Positions 1-7,059 of a stretch of DNA of 64,000 nucleotides are shown one piece after another. Under the pieces are notes generated by a model that ran no database searches, was not told the DNA's origin, and worked only from the letters and a program-made list of their open reading frames with translations. The position numbers were made by a program, and so were the translations under genes. The stretch is from an uncultured Oscillospiraceae bacterium (GTDB taxonomy: Bacteria; Bacillota; Clostridia; Oscillospirales; Oscillospiraceae): positions 62,001 to 126,000 of the forward strand of contig CANQVL010000004.1 in the NCBI GenBank assembly GCA_947627285.1. The letters run 5' to 3'. The first letter of the stretch is position 1; each line of letters starts with the position of its first letter.

Positions 1-1135
1 CCAAAAAGTCCGTATCCCTCGCCCCGTCCTCACTCACGGTGGAGAAGATTATCATCCTCTCTCCGCTTGCGCCCTCCTCGCGGCTCAGGGCTATCTTCCC
101 CTTCCACGAGTCCGGCAGCACCAGATACCAGGAGTCGGTGTAGTTTGAATAGGTGGTGCAGACGCGCCGCCTGGAGCCGCTGGGGTAGTAGGAGTACCAG
201 TCGATGGTGTAGTAGGTGGTCCCCTCCGTGGTGGGCGGCAGGGGAACGGGCTGAGGCACGTCGATAATGCCGTCGGAGTCGATGTCCCGGCAATAAAGGG
301 CGTAGCTGAGCCTCAGCGTCCCCTCGCTGACGCCGGACTTCTCGTCCAGCGTCACGTTCGCGAGCTTCCCGTTCTGCCAGGCGAGAATGTCCGTGACTAT
401 TCCCGTGCCGTTCATGGTGCTCTCCACCAGTATTGCGCTCCGTCCGCCCAAAAGCTGGGTGGAGCGGACCCTCAAAAGCGCCTCCGTGCCGGAGGAGAGC
501 CGGGCGGTGCCCGTCACCACCTCGCCGTCGCCGGTGAGGGCGTAGTGCTCCGCCTGCCCCGTCAGCTCCGACTGGGACAGCCTCAGCACAAGTATGTCGC
601 TGCCCGTCTCCCCGTCCATGTCGCAGACGGTGTACTCGGAGTAGTTGGTGTTCACCAGCCTGTTCACCTGCCAGCCGCTTATGGAGTAGACCGACAGCAT
701 ATTTATCCCCGCGCCCATCTGCCAGCCCACGGCGACCTCCCGGACGCCGTCGCCGTTCATATCGAGGTAAGCCACGCTCTCTATCCCCGTGCCCTCTCCC
801 TCGATGCGGGCTATCTCGCTGTATTCCCCGTCAACGCTTCGGAACACCACTATCTTCAGCGGCCTGTCTGTGCCGGCGAAGTTGAAGAAGCCTATGACCT
901 CCCTTACCCCGTCCCCGTCCAGGTCCTCCCGCTGTATGGGCTGGCGGTTGGAGCCCGTGGAGGGCGCGGCGTACTCGGCGCCCGAGGAGAGCACGGAATC
1001 TATGGCGCTCTGGAGCTTCAAATACCCCTCCGAAAGCTGCGGCAGGGCGTAAAGCGAGTCCGCCGACATCTCCATACACCCGCCCAGACACAGCGCCATG
1101 ACAAGCGCCACGGCAATCAGCATCACTTTCCTCAT
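1..1135 (-). CDS. Lipoprotein with FG-GAP/VCBS-like repeats (C-terminus outside window)
   Basis: The frame is open from an ATG at 1135 to the first base, giving 378 codons with the C-terminus cut off. The N-terminus is a lipoprotein signal, MRKVMLIAVALVMALCLGGC, with LGGC as lipobox and C20 as the likely lipidated residue, so the protein should be anchored outside the membrane. The body carries acidic DxDGDG-type motifs (DLDGDG at 71-76, DMNGDG at 125-130, DIDSDG near 288), as in FG-GAP/VCBS beta-propeller repeats. A purine-rich RBS (AAAGGGGG) precedes the ATG. Transcription probably starts from the family B repeat just upstream. Substrate or partner is unknown. Confidence 0.8.
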   Translation of the reverse strand, partial: MRKVMLIAVALVMALCLGGCMEMSADSLYALPQLSEGYLKLQSAIDSVLSSGAEYAAPSTGSNRQPIQREDLDGDGVREVIGFFNFAGTDRPLKIVVFRSVDGEYSEIARIEGEGTGIESVAYLDMNGDGVREVAVGWQMGAGINMLSVYSISGWQVNRLVNTNYSEYTVCDMDGETGSDILVLRLSQSELTGQAEHYALTGDGEVVTGTARLSSGTEALLRVRSTQLLGGRSAILVESTMNGTGIVTDILAWQNGKLANVTLDEKSGVSEGTLRLSYALYCRDIDSDGIIDVPQPVPLPPTTEGTTYYTIDWYSYYPSGSRRRVCTTYSNYTDSWYLVLPDSWKGKIALSREEGASGERMIIFSTVSEDGARDTDFL

Positions 1136-1179
1136 ATCCGCAGCGCCCCCTTTCGCATAAATCATAAATATACATTCTA

Positions 1180-1299
1180 ATTATACCATACCCGCATATC
1201 GGGTATGGTATATTCGCCATGTTTTTCGGTTCCCGGCGAAGCCGGGGAGAAAAACGGCTTGAAATCATGTACAATATCCGCTACGCGGATATTGTACCA
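1180..1299 (-). repeat. Family B structured repeat, copy 1, with outward promoter
   Basis: About 120 bp made of three successive stem-loops. Its relatives are at 42551-42669 and 52222-52341. Read on the minus strand it starts with the hairpin GTACAATATCCGC / GCGGATATTGTAC, has a central stem GCCGTTTTTC...GAAAAAC(A)TGGC around CCCCGGC-TTC-GCCGGG, and ends in a third hairpin whose last arm is TGGTATAAT. That ending is an extended -10 promoter (-10 hexamer at 1185-1180) pointing at the lipoprotein gene starting at 1135. Confidence 0.75.
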
Positions 1300-1380
1300 C
1301 AAGATTTTATTTTTTGGTAGTGTTTTTCTCTCCGTTTTTATGGTACAATGTAAAAAATTCGTGACGGAGGGGATAGCATC

Positions 1381-1902
1381 ATGGTAAAGGCGTATTCGGC
1401 GCTGTCTCCGCTCAGGTCCGACGCTTACCGCCTGCTTGAATACGCGGTGCGTGAGATCTGGTCGGTCCCATGCCCCGAGATTGCCCGCTCCCCGCGGGGA
1501 AAGCCGTATTTCCCCGCGCGCCCGGACATCTTTTTTTCCATAAGTCACTCCGGCGGCAGGGTCCTTGCCGCCGTGGCGGACGTGCCCGTGGGCTGTGACG
1601 TGCAGAGCACCGCCGTCCAGGTAAGGCAAAGCGTCGTCTCACGCGTGTGCCGCCCGGAGGAGCTTGAGGGGCTTGGCTTTTTTGACCTGTGGACCCTGAA
1701 GGAGTGCTGGCTCAAGATAACCGACCTGCCCCTCGATATGCGCGACGCCGTCTTCCTAACCCGCTCCGGCCTCATAGTCCCCCCGGACCCCGCCTTTTCC
1801 GCGCGCCTCTACCCCTCCGAGACCTTCCAAACCGCCCTCGTCGCCCGGGGAGAGCTCCCCAGGGAAATAACGGAGCTTGATATTTTATCCTTGCATTTTT
1901 GA
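1381..1902 (+). CDS. 4'-phosphopantetheinyl transferase (Sfp/Gsp type, compact)
   Basis: A 173-residue protein that should move the 4'-phosphopantetheine arm of CoA onto a serine of acyl or peptidyl carrier proteins. The family motifs are present in order: FSISHS (52-57), VGCDVQ (70-75) matching G-x-D-x-E, and WTLKECWLK (104-112) matching W-x-x-K-E-x-x-x-K. It is shorter than Sfp (about 224 residues). The usual metal-binding Glu of the second motif is Gln (Q75), which occurs in some family members. The ATG follows GACGGAGGGGATAGC. No carrier-protein megasynthase is adjacent, so the target is probably fatty-acid ACP or lies elsewhere. Confidence 0.85.
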   Translation: MVKAYSALSPLRSDAYRLLEYAVREIWSVPCPEIARSPRGKPYFPARPDIFFSISHSGGRVLAAVADVPVGCDVQSTAVQVRQSVVSRVCRPEELEGLGFFDLWTLKECWLKITDLPLDMRDAVFLTRSGLIVPPDPAFSARLYPSETFQTALVARGELPREITELDILSLHF

Positions 1903-1919
1903 CGGCAGTAGTATATAAT
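1891..1919 (+). promoter_or_regulatory. Promoter of tRNA-Leu
   Basis: TTGCAT (1891-1896), 17-bp spacer, TATAAT (1914-1919). It overlaps the end of the phosphopantetheinyl transferase gene and lies 13 bp before the tRNA. Confidence 0.7.
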
Positions 1920-1932
1920 ACATTATGCACCC

Positions 1933-2014
1933 GCCGGTGTGATGGAATTGGCAGACGTGCTTGACTCAAAATCAAGTGCCGCAAGGCGTGCCGGTTCGAG
2001 TCCGGCCACCGGCA
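1933..2014 (+). tRNA. tRNA-Leu (anticodon CAA)
   Basis: Acceptor GCCGGTG (1933-1939) pairs with CACCGGC (2007-2013), discriminator A at 2014. The anticodon arm is CTTGA-CTCAAAA-TCAAG, giving anticodon CAA. A short variable arm follows and the T-loop is GGTTCGAGTCC. CCA is not encoded. It should decode UUG leucine codons. Confidence 0.93.
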
Positions 2015-2066
2015 TCGCGAAAAAGGGAACCGCTTTGGCGGTTCCCTTTTTCGCGATGCCGGTGGC
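2005..2066 (+). terminator. Very long hairpin that includes the tRNA-Leu 3' end
   Basis: A perfect 29-bp inverted repeat: the left arm (2005-2033) starts inside the tRNA at GCCACCGGCA and runs through TCGCGAAAAAGGGAACCGC; the right arm is 2038-2066; the loop is TTTG. No clear U-run follows. It could act as terminator or processing signal, but it duplicates the last 10 bases of the tRNA in inverted orientation. Confidence 0.75.
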
Positions 2067-2237
2067 ATTATCGAATCAGAAGGTGAACCCCGACGGTTCC
2101 CCTTCCAATCCCTTCCCTCTGATCCCTCCGATAACCTTCGGCAGGCGGGAATAGGATGAGATTTAATCGCTTATTCCAAACTGCACATATGGATTTTTTA
2201 TATCACTCTTCAAGAAATAATATAAGGAGTGGAGAAT

Positions 2238-2564
2238 TTGGCTCACAGTAACGGAGCGGACCAAAACCGTTTCAAGCCCGCAAAAAGCCGCATAATTCTT
2301 GATTTTTCCGATTGCAAATACTTGGGTGAAGTCCATAAATTGCTCAAAGCAAAATTCGGATTCCCGGAATATTACGGAGAAAACTGGGACGCCCTTTGGG
2401 ATTGCCTCTACGGGCGGTTTGACGGAACGGGAACAGCTCTGATTGAGCTTCACGGTTTTTCGTCAATGAATGAGGAACTAAAAGAGCACAGCGTAACGAT
2501 GCTTGAGATTTTTGACGAGATACAAGTAAAATCGCCCAACGCCCGCTTCGTATTTATTGACTGA
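2238..2564 (+). CDS. Barstar-family ribonuclease inhibitor
   Basis: About 108 residues. The segment FPEYYGENWDALWDCL (near residues 42-57) is the signature of barstar-type inhibitors, which bind and block small extracellular-type RNases such as barnase; the rest of the chain has the expected alpha/beta length. The start is taken as TTG at 2238, because AAGGAG (2224-2229) lies 8 bp ahead; an upstream in-frame GTG at 2229 would overlap that RBS. No RNase gene is adjacent, so it is an orphan immunity-type gene. Its base composition is visibly more AT-rich than neighbouring housekeeping genes, suggesting acquisition. Cytoplasmic. Confidence 0.8.
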   Translation: MAHSNGADQNRFKPAKSRIILDFSDCKYLGEVHKLLKAKFGFPEYYGENWDALWDCLYGRFDGTGTALIELHGFSSMNEELKEHSVTMLEIFDEIQVKSPNARFVFID

Positions 2565-2628
2565 CTGTTAAGGCAGCAAAATTTTAACCGCTCACTCCAT
2601 CGTCGTCACATAAAGCGCCGATAGTTCC

Positions 2629-2976
2629 TCATACTCCACGGCTCAGTAGATAGACGCAGTATTGGTTCATTGACACGCCCTCCTCGCTGGAGCGCTGGGC
2701 AAGGCGGCGGTGCAGGGACTTGGGGATGCGGAGCTTGAACTGTCCGCTGTACGCATTAAGGTCGATGGGCTCCGGGATCTCCCTCCCGTCCTCGATGCAG
2801 GCGTCAAGCCATGAGCGCTTGGCGTCTTCTATGAGCCGAAACCCCTCCTCCACACTGCCGGCACAGGTGGCGCAGCCGGGGAGCTCCGGGCAGTGGAGCG
2901 CCCATCCTCCCTCCTCCTTGTCCTCCACGACCTCCACCCGGTAGGGCAGGGACATGTAATATTCAATATCCTTCAT
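2629..2976 (-). CDS. hicB: HicB-family antitoxin
   Basis: 115 residues. The N-terminal half has the degenerate RNase H-like HicB fold signature (YRVEVVEDKEEGGWALHCPE, then LPGCATCAGSVEEG). The C-terminal part (FKLRIPKSLHRRLAQRSSEE, about 80-100) looks like a ribbon-helix-helix DNA-binding segment. It should neutralise the upstream HicA toxin and repress the operon. It overlaps hicA by 4 bp (ATGA), so the pair is translationally coupled. The order toxin-antitoxin is typical of hicAB. Confidence 0.88.
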   Translation of the reverse strand: MKDIEYYMSLPYRVEVVEDKEEGGWALHCPELPGCATCAGSVEEGFRLIEDAKRSWLDACIEDGREIPEPIDLNAYSGQFKLRIPKSLHRRLAQRSSEEGVSMNQYCVYLLSRGV

Positions 2977-3224
2977 TGAGAATCCTCCTCCATATCCGCT
3001 CTGAGCACATCAGCGACGATGGCTATGTAGGCTTTATTGACCGGCGACTTCTTTGGGACCGTGATGGGCATACATCCGGGCTTGCGGAAGGTGTAGTGAC
3101 TGCTGCCGCTCCGCGGCGCGCCGAGGGTGTAACCGAGCTTGACGAGGACCTTGTAGAGATCCTCAAACCTCACGCCGGGATCAAGCCTTAGTATATCCTC
3201 GATCAGCTTATCCAATTGGCTCAT
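2973..3224 (-). CDS. hicA: HicA-family toxin (mRNA interferase)
   Basis: 83 residues, dsRBD-like fold. HicA toxins cleave mRNA with a conserved His; here it is in GSSHYTFRKPG, followed by ITVPKK. ATG at 3224 is preferred over the GTG one codon upstream because GGAGGAAG is then correctly spaced. HicA proteins are often 60-85 residues. Forms a two-gene unit with hicB. Confidence 0.86.
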   Translation of the reverse strand: MSQLDKLIEDILRLDPGVRFEDLYKVLVKLGYTLGAPRSGSSHYTFRKPGCMPITVPKKSPVNKAYIAIVADVLRADMEEDSQ

Positions 3225-3247
3225 CACTTCACTTCCTCCCCCATATC

Positions 3248-3277
3248 AGTATATCATGGTGTCACATGCGGTGTCAA
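3248..3277 (-). promoter_or_regulatory. hicAB promoter with repeated GGTGTCA sites
   Basis: On the minus strand TTGACA (3277-3272), 18-bp spacer, TATACT (3253-3248). GGTGTCA occurs twice as a direct repeat within the promoter on the plus strand, a possible HicB operator. Confidence 0.6.
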
Positions 3278-3331
3278 GAGCGCGCTGAGCGGAATCACCG
3301 CAATCATTCCCCCCACATCTCAACAATTCAC

Positions 3332-3360
3332 TTGCCAGCAAACGGAATTTATGGTATCAT
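3332..3360 (+). promoter_or_regulatory. Promoter of the aquaporin gene
   Basis: TTGCCA (3332-3337), 17-bp spacer, TATCAT (3355-3360), 44 bp ahead of the chosen start. Confidence 0.6.
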
Positions 3361-3404
3361 CTTCTTGGCGGATGACCGCCGATCAATACAAGGGAGTGTT
3401 TAAT

Positions 3405-4070
3405 TTGAAGGACCTCAAAAAGTACATCGCCGAGTTTATCGGCACATTTGTCCTTGTGCTCTTCGCCTGCGGCACCGCCGCGGTGGTTGGGTGCTCATCG
3501 GAAAACGGAACGGGCTATCTGCTGACCGCCCTGGCCTTCGGTCTCGTGATCGTTGCCATGGCATACTCCATCGGCAACGTCTCCGGCTGCCACATCAACC
3601 CCGCCGTCTCCATCGCCATGCTGGTCTCCGGCAAGCTGAGCGTCAAGGATTTCATCGGCTACGTCGTCGCCCAATTTCTGGGCGCCATTGCCGGCGCCGC
3701 GGTGCTCATGGCGTTCGTGGGCAAGGATTCGGGCCTGGGCGCCAACGCCCTCTATAACGGCAGCGTCATCTCCAGCCTGCTCATCGAGGTGATCCTCACC
3801 TTCGTATTCGTCATCGCCATTCTGGGCGTGACCAGCAAGCTTGAGAACAGCTCCGTCTCCGGCATAGTCATCGGCCTCACCCTCACCCTGGTCCACATCC
3901 TGGGCATCTCCTTCACCGGCACCTCCGTCAACCCCGCCCGCTCCTTCGGTCCCGCACTCTTTGTCGGCGGCGAAGCCCTCAGCAGCGTGTGGGTGTTCAT
4001 CGTCGCCCCCCTGGTTGGCGGCGTTTTGGCGGCGCTGGTGTACAAATTCCTCACCGCCGAGGAAAAATAA
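3405..4070 (+). CDS. aqpZ: Aquaporin Z-like water channel
   Basis: 221 residues with six membrane segments and both channel half-helices: HINPAVS (N65-P-A) and SVNPARS (N176-P-A). The selectivity-filter positions match AqpZ rather than glycerol facilitators: His164 and Thr173 stand 12 and 3 residues before the second NPA, and Arg179 follows it. The start is TTG at 3405, with AGGGAG 8-10 bp upstream; the upstream ATG at 3351 lies inside the promoter. Single-gene unit ending in a strong terminator. It should move water across the inner membrane. Confidence 0.9.
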   Translation: MKDLKKYIAEFIGTFVLVLFACGTAAVVGCSSENGTGYLLTALAFGLVIVAMAYSIGNVSGCHINPAVSIAMLVSGKLSVKDFIGYVVAQFLGAIAGAAVLMAFVGKDSGLGANALYNGSVISSLLIEVILTFVFVIAILGVTSKLENSSVSGIVIGLTLTLVHILGISFTGTSVNPARSFGPALFVGGEALSSVWVFIVAPLVGGVLAALVYKFLTAEEK

Positions 4071-4084
4071 GCGCCAAACCTCTC

Positions 4085-4122
4085 AAAAAAGCGGACGGGC
4101 ACAGCTCCCGCCCGCTTTTTTT
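4085..4122 (+). terminator. Terminator after aquaporin
   Basis: Stem GCGGACGGG / CCCGCCCGC around CACAGCT, followed by seven T. Confidence 0.85.
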
Positions 4123-4208
4123 CACCTTTTCGCGTCTTATTCGGCTTGCAAAAAAGCGGGGCTTGTGTTAATATGTGGGCAGTATGTTCTGCACAAAGGA
4201 GTGTTACT

Positions 4209-5876
4209 ATGGCAGAGAACAAGGGAACCGTCGTTCTCGTGGCATTTTACAACGTGAAGGCGCTGGGCGTCCGCTACCTGGAGACTTCCCTGCGCAAGGC
4301 GGGCTATGAGGTCCGCACCATCTTTTTAAAGCAGTTCAACAGCGAGCGCCCCAAGCAGATAACGCAAAAGGAGCTGGAGCTTCTCTGCGAGAAGATACGC
4401 GAGGTCAAGCCCGTTCTGGTGGGGCTCTCCGTCATGTGCTCCCTATACATGGAAACCATCGACAAGGTCATCGCCGCACTTCAAAAGGCGGGTATCGGCC
4501 CCCTTGCCGTGGGCGGTGCCTTCGCCTCCATGGACCCGGAGTATTTTTTGAAGGCCGGCATCCCTTACGTCCTGAGGCTCGACGGCGAGGTGTCCATCGT
4601 GAAGCTCGCCGACTGTATGCGCGGCGAGGGGAAGCTTGAGGACGTGCCCTCAATGCACCACATGAGGGACGGGGAGTACATCAAGAACCCCATCTCCTGC
4701 ATCTGCCACGACCTGGACGAGTACGGCGAGCCCACCGTCCACTGCCCCGACGCCTGGCTCATCGACAACGACGCCGCCACCCCCGGCGACCCCCAGCGCA
4801 GCACGCTGAGCTACGAGGTCGTCGCCTCCCGCGGCTGTCCCTTCAACTGCTCCTACTGCTCCGACCCCGTTCTGAGGAAGCTCTACCCCAAGGCGGACCA
4901 GAAGGTGCGCACCCGCTCCGTCCGCAGCGTCATAGCCGAGCTGCGCGAGGCGCTGAAGTGGTGCAAAAACATCGCCTTTATCCACTTCTACGACGAGATA
5001 TTCCCCAACCTCCCCGGCTGGGTGGACGAGTTCGTGGTTGAGTACAAGAAATATATAAACCTCCCCTTCTCCATCTGGACCCACCCCTACGCCACCAAGC
5101 CCGACGTGCTGAAAAAGCTCACAAGTGTGGGACTTATAGAGGTCATCATGGGCATACAGTCCGGCGACCCCACCGTCCGAAGCGACATCTTCTTCCGCCA
5201 CGAGAAGAACGAGGACATTCTGAACGCCATCAAGTGCATACACGAGTCCGGCGTCTTTTGGGCGACATATGACTTCATTCTCCAGCACGCCTTTGAGACA
5301 GTGGACAGCATGAAAAACTCCTACGAGCTGGTGAAAAAGATGGAGGGGCGTTACGAGCTCCAGCTCCACAGCCTGAACTTCCTCCCCAACACCCAGATAG
5401 TTGACCTTGCCACCTACGCCGGCTTCTACACCCCAGAGGAGCTTTACGTGTCAATGCACGCCTCCATGGAGGAGCAGTTCGGCGCCTTCCACGCCCGCCT
5501 GGACGCCAAGGACAAGGTCCCGGCGGACATTAAGGGCGAGCTCAAGCCCGGCGCCACCCCCGAGACGGCGGGTGACGATAAGGACCTGGCAAACGGCCTG
5601 GTGGTCGCAAAGCGCATAGCGGAGGAGATGAACGCCCGCACCGAGGAGCAGAAGGCAAATGACGCCGCTGCCATTCAGATGTACTACGACCTCATGTACC
5701 TCTGGCAGTTCCCCGTGTTCCGCAAGAGGTGCCTTGAGTACGAAAAGGACGTGCTGGCGCACAGGAGCGAGATCGAGGCGGACTACAAAAAAGCCGAAAA
5801 GCTCTTCCGCCTCCGCTACCTCTACAAAAAATCCATGACCGTCATAAAACGGCGGATACAGAGGCCCTTCAACTGA
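4209..5876 (+). CDS. B12-binding-domain radical SAM protein
   Basis: 555 residues. The N-terminal 1-160 region has the cobalamin-binding-like Rossmann layout (VVLVAFYNVKALGVRYLETS, then VLVGLSVMCSLYMET and PLAVGGAFASMDPEY). The 4Fe-4S radical SAM motif CPFNCSYC lies at 210-217 (C210, C214, C217). A TIM-barrel core follows, with FIHFYDEIFPN and a C-terminal extension to 555. It should make a 5'-deoxyadenosyl radical; the substrate cannot be told from sequence. ATG at 4209 follows AAGGAGTGTTACT. It is not in an operon with a recognisable substrate peptide. It is linked here to a B12-rich genome, but whether it binds B12 is inferred from domain layout only. Confidence 0.82.
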   Translation: MAENKGTVVLVAFYNVKALGVRYLETSLRKAGYEVRTIFLKQFNSERPKQITQKELELLCEKIREVKPVLVGLSVMCSLYMETIDKVIAALQKAGIGPLAVGGAFASMDPEYFLKAGIPYVLRLDGEVSIVKLADCMRGEGKLEDVPSMHHMRDGEYIKNPISCICHDLDEYGEPTVHCPDAWLIDNDAATPGDPQRSTLSYEVVASRGCPFNCSYCSDPVLRKLYPKADQKVRTRSVRSVIAELREALKWCKNIAFIHFYDEIFPNLPGWVDEFVVEYKKYINLPFSIWTHPYATKPDVLKKLTSVGLIEVIMGIQSGDPTVRSDIFFRHEKNEDILNAIKCIHESGVFWATYDFILQHAFETVDSMKNSYELVKKMEGRYELQLHSLNFLPNTQIVDLATYAGFYTPEELYVSMHASMEEQFGAFHARLDAKDKVPADIKGELKPGATPETAGDDKDLANGLVVAKRIAEEMNARTEEQKANDAAAIQMYYDLMYLWQFPVFRKRCLEYEKDVLAHRSEIEADYKKAEKLFRLRYLYKKSMTVIKRRIQRPFN

Positions 5877-5878
5877 GC

Positions 5879-6053
5879 TTCAAAAAAGGGCGGAGCCCTT
5901 TTTTGAAAAGGAGAACGTGCGGAAGACCCCTGAGAAAAGCCTGCGGGCTTTTCTCAGGGGCCTTCCTGCTGTTTTGCTTCGCGCACGCCAGAGGCGCACG
6001 CTCGCAAAACATAAGGTGATTTTTCCGACGTACATGCCGCCGGAAAAATATTT
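5879..6053 (+). repeat. Family A structured repeat, copy 1
   Basis: Lies 3 bp after the radical SAM stop. Module order from the gene end: E hairpin (AAAAAAGGGC-GGA-GCCCTTTTTT), ACGTGC linker, variable palindrome (5921-5966, arms of 21 bp with one mismatch, loop TGCG, which is CGCA on the other strand), module B (GTTTTGC...GCAAAAC stem), and module A (GATTTTTCCGACGTACATG ... CCGGAAAAATA). The E hairpin probably serves as terminator. Confidence 0.8.
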
Positions 6054-6074
6054 GAATTGGGGTTTTGAAAATTG

Positions 6075-6100
6075 AATCAGCCGCCGTGAGGCGGCTGATT
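6075..6100 (-). terminator. Hairpin at the end of the oxidoreductase operon
   Basis: AATCAGCCGCC-GTGA-GGCGGCTGATT. GTGAGGCGGCTGATTCTG is repeated directly just next to it (6087 and 6106 onward), so one arm is duplicated. Confidence 0.6.
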
Positions 6101-6125
6101 CTGGTGTGAGGCGGCTGATTCTGCT

Positions 6126-7058
6126 TTATTTTCCACAGCGGGAGAGGAGCTCGGACCATTTGCGGTCCACGTAGTCCTGGGCGGCGGCGATGGTCCACTC
6201 GTTGCCGGGCTTGAAGCAGTGCTTGAAGCGCCCCTGGAGGCGCATAAATTCCTCAACGGGTAGCTTCTTTTTCGGCTCGTAGCTGAGTATCCACTTTCCC
6301 TCCACCACCTCATAGAGGGGCCAGACGCAGGTCTCCACAGCCATTTTGCATATCTCCGGCAGAAGCTCGGGGGAATACTGCCAACCCCGGGGGCAGGGGG
6401 ACATCACGTTGACAAAGGCGGGACCCGGCGTGTAGATGGCGCGGTGCGCCTTCTCGTGGAAGTCCCTGAAGTTTCCGATGAAGGTGGTCTGGGCGACGTA
6501 TGGAATGTTGTGCGCCGCCATTATAACAGTCAGGTCCTTCTTCTCCTGCTTCTTTCCCAGGGATTCGGTGCCCACGGGCGTTGTGGTGGCGTTGGCAAAG
6601 CGGGGAGTGGAGGAGGATCGCTGGATACCGGTATTCATGTACGCCTCATTGTCGTAGCAGAAATATGTCATGTCATGCCCACGCTCCATGGCGCCGGACA
6701 GGGACTGAAAGCCTATGTCGTAGGTCCCGCCGTCGCCGCCCACGGTGATGAATTTGTAATCGCCCTGGAGCCTGCCCTTTTTCTTCAGCGCCTTGTATGC
6801 CGATTCCACGCCGCCGCACACGGCGGAGGCGTTTTCAAAGGCGGAGTGGATGTAGGAGTCCTCCCAGGCGGTGTAGGGGTAAAGGAAGGAGGAGACTTCC
6901 AGGCACCCCGTGGCGTTGCATATCACCGCCCTGTCGCCCTCGTCCAGGGCGCGGGTGATCCCGCGGCAGACTATACCCGCGCCGCATCCGGCGCAGAGCC
7001 TGTGACCCGGCGCGAAGCGCTCGGGTTTGGAAAGCTCGGCTTTATGATCGTATGCCAT
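6126..7058 (-). CDS. porB: 2-oxoacid:ferredoxin oxidoreductase, beta subunit (TPP-binding)
   Basis: 310 residues. The beta subunit binds thiamine pyrophosphate and a 4Fe-4S cluster. Visible are FAPGHRLCAGCGAGI (CxxC at 22-25), the TPP/Mg motif GGDGGTYDIGF, and conserved cysteines near CNATGCLEVSSF. Start chosen at ATG 7058 (MAYDHKAEL), one base after the alpha-subunit stop; a longer frame would run back into porA. Together with alpha, gamma and delta it converts a 2-oxoacid plus CoA to acyl-CoA, CO2 and reduced ferredoxin, reversibly. The CAGCG motif is seen in pyruvate-type enzymes, but the T-box upstream argues for a branched-chain role. Confidence 0.9.
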   Translation of the reverse strand: MAYDHKAELSKPERFAPGHRLCAGCGAGIVCRGITRALDEGDRAVICNATGCLEVSSFLYPYTAWEDSYIHSAFENASAVCGGVESAYKALKKKGRLQGDYKFITVGGDGGTYDIGFQSLSGAMERGHDMTYFCYDNEAYMNTGIQRSSSTPRFANATTTPVGTESLGKKQEKKDLTVIMAAHNIPYVAQTTFIGNFRDFHEKAHRAIYTPGPAFVNVMSPCPRGWQYSPELLPEICKMAVETCVWPLYEVVEGKWILSYEPKKKLPVEEFMRLQGRFKHCFKPGNEWTIAAAQDYVDRKWSELLSRCGK

Positions 7059-7059
7059 C

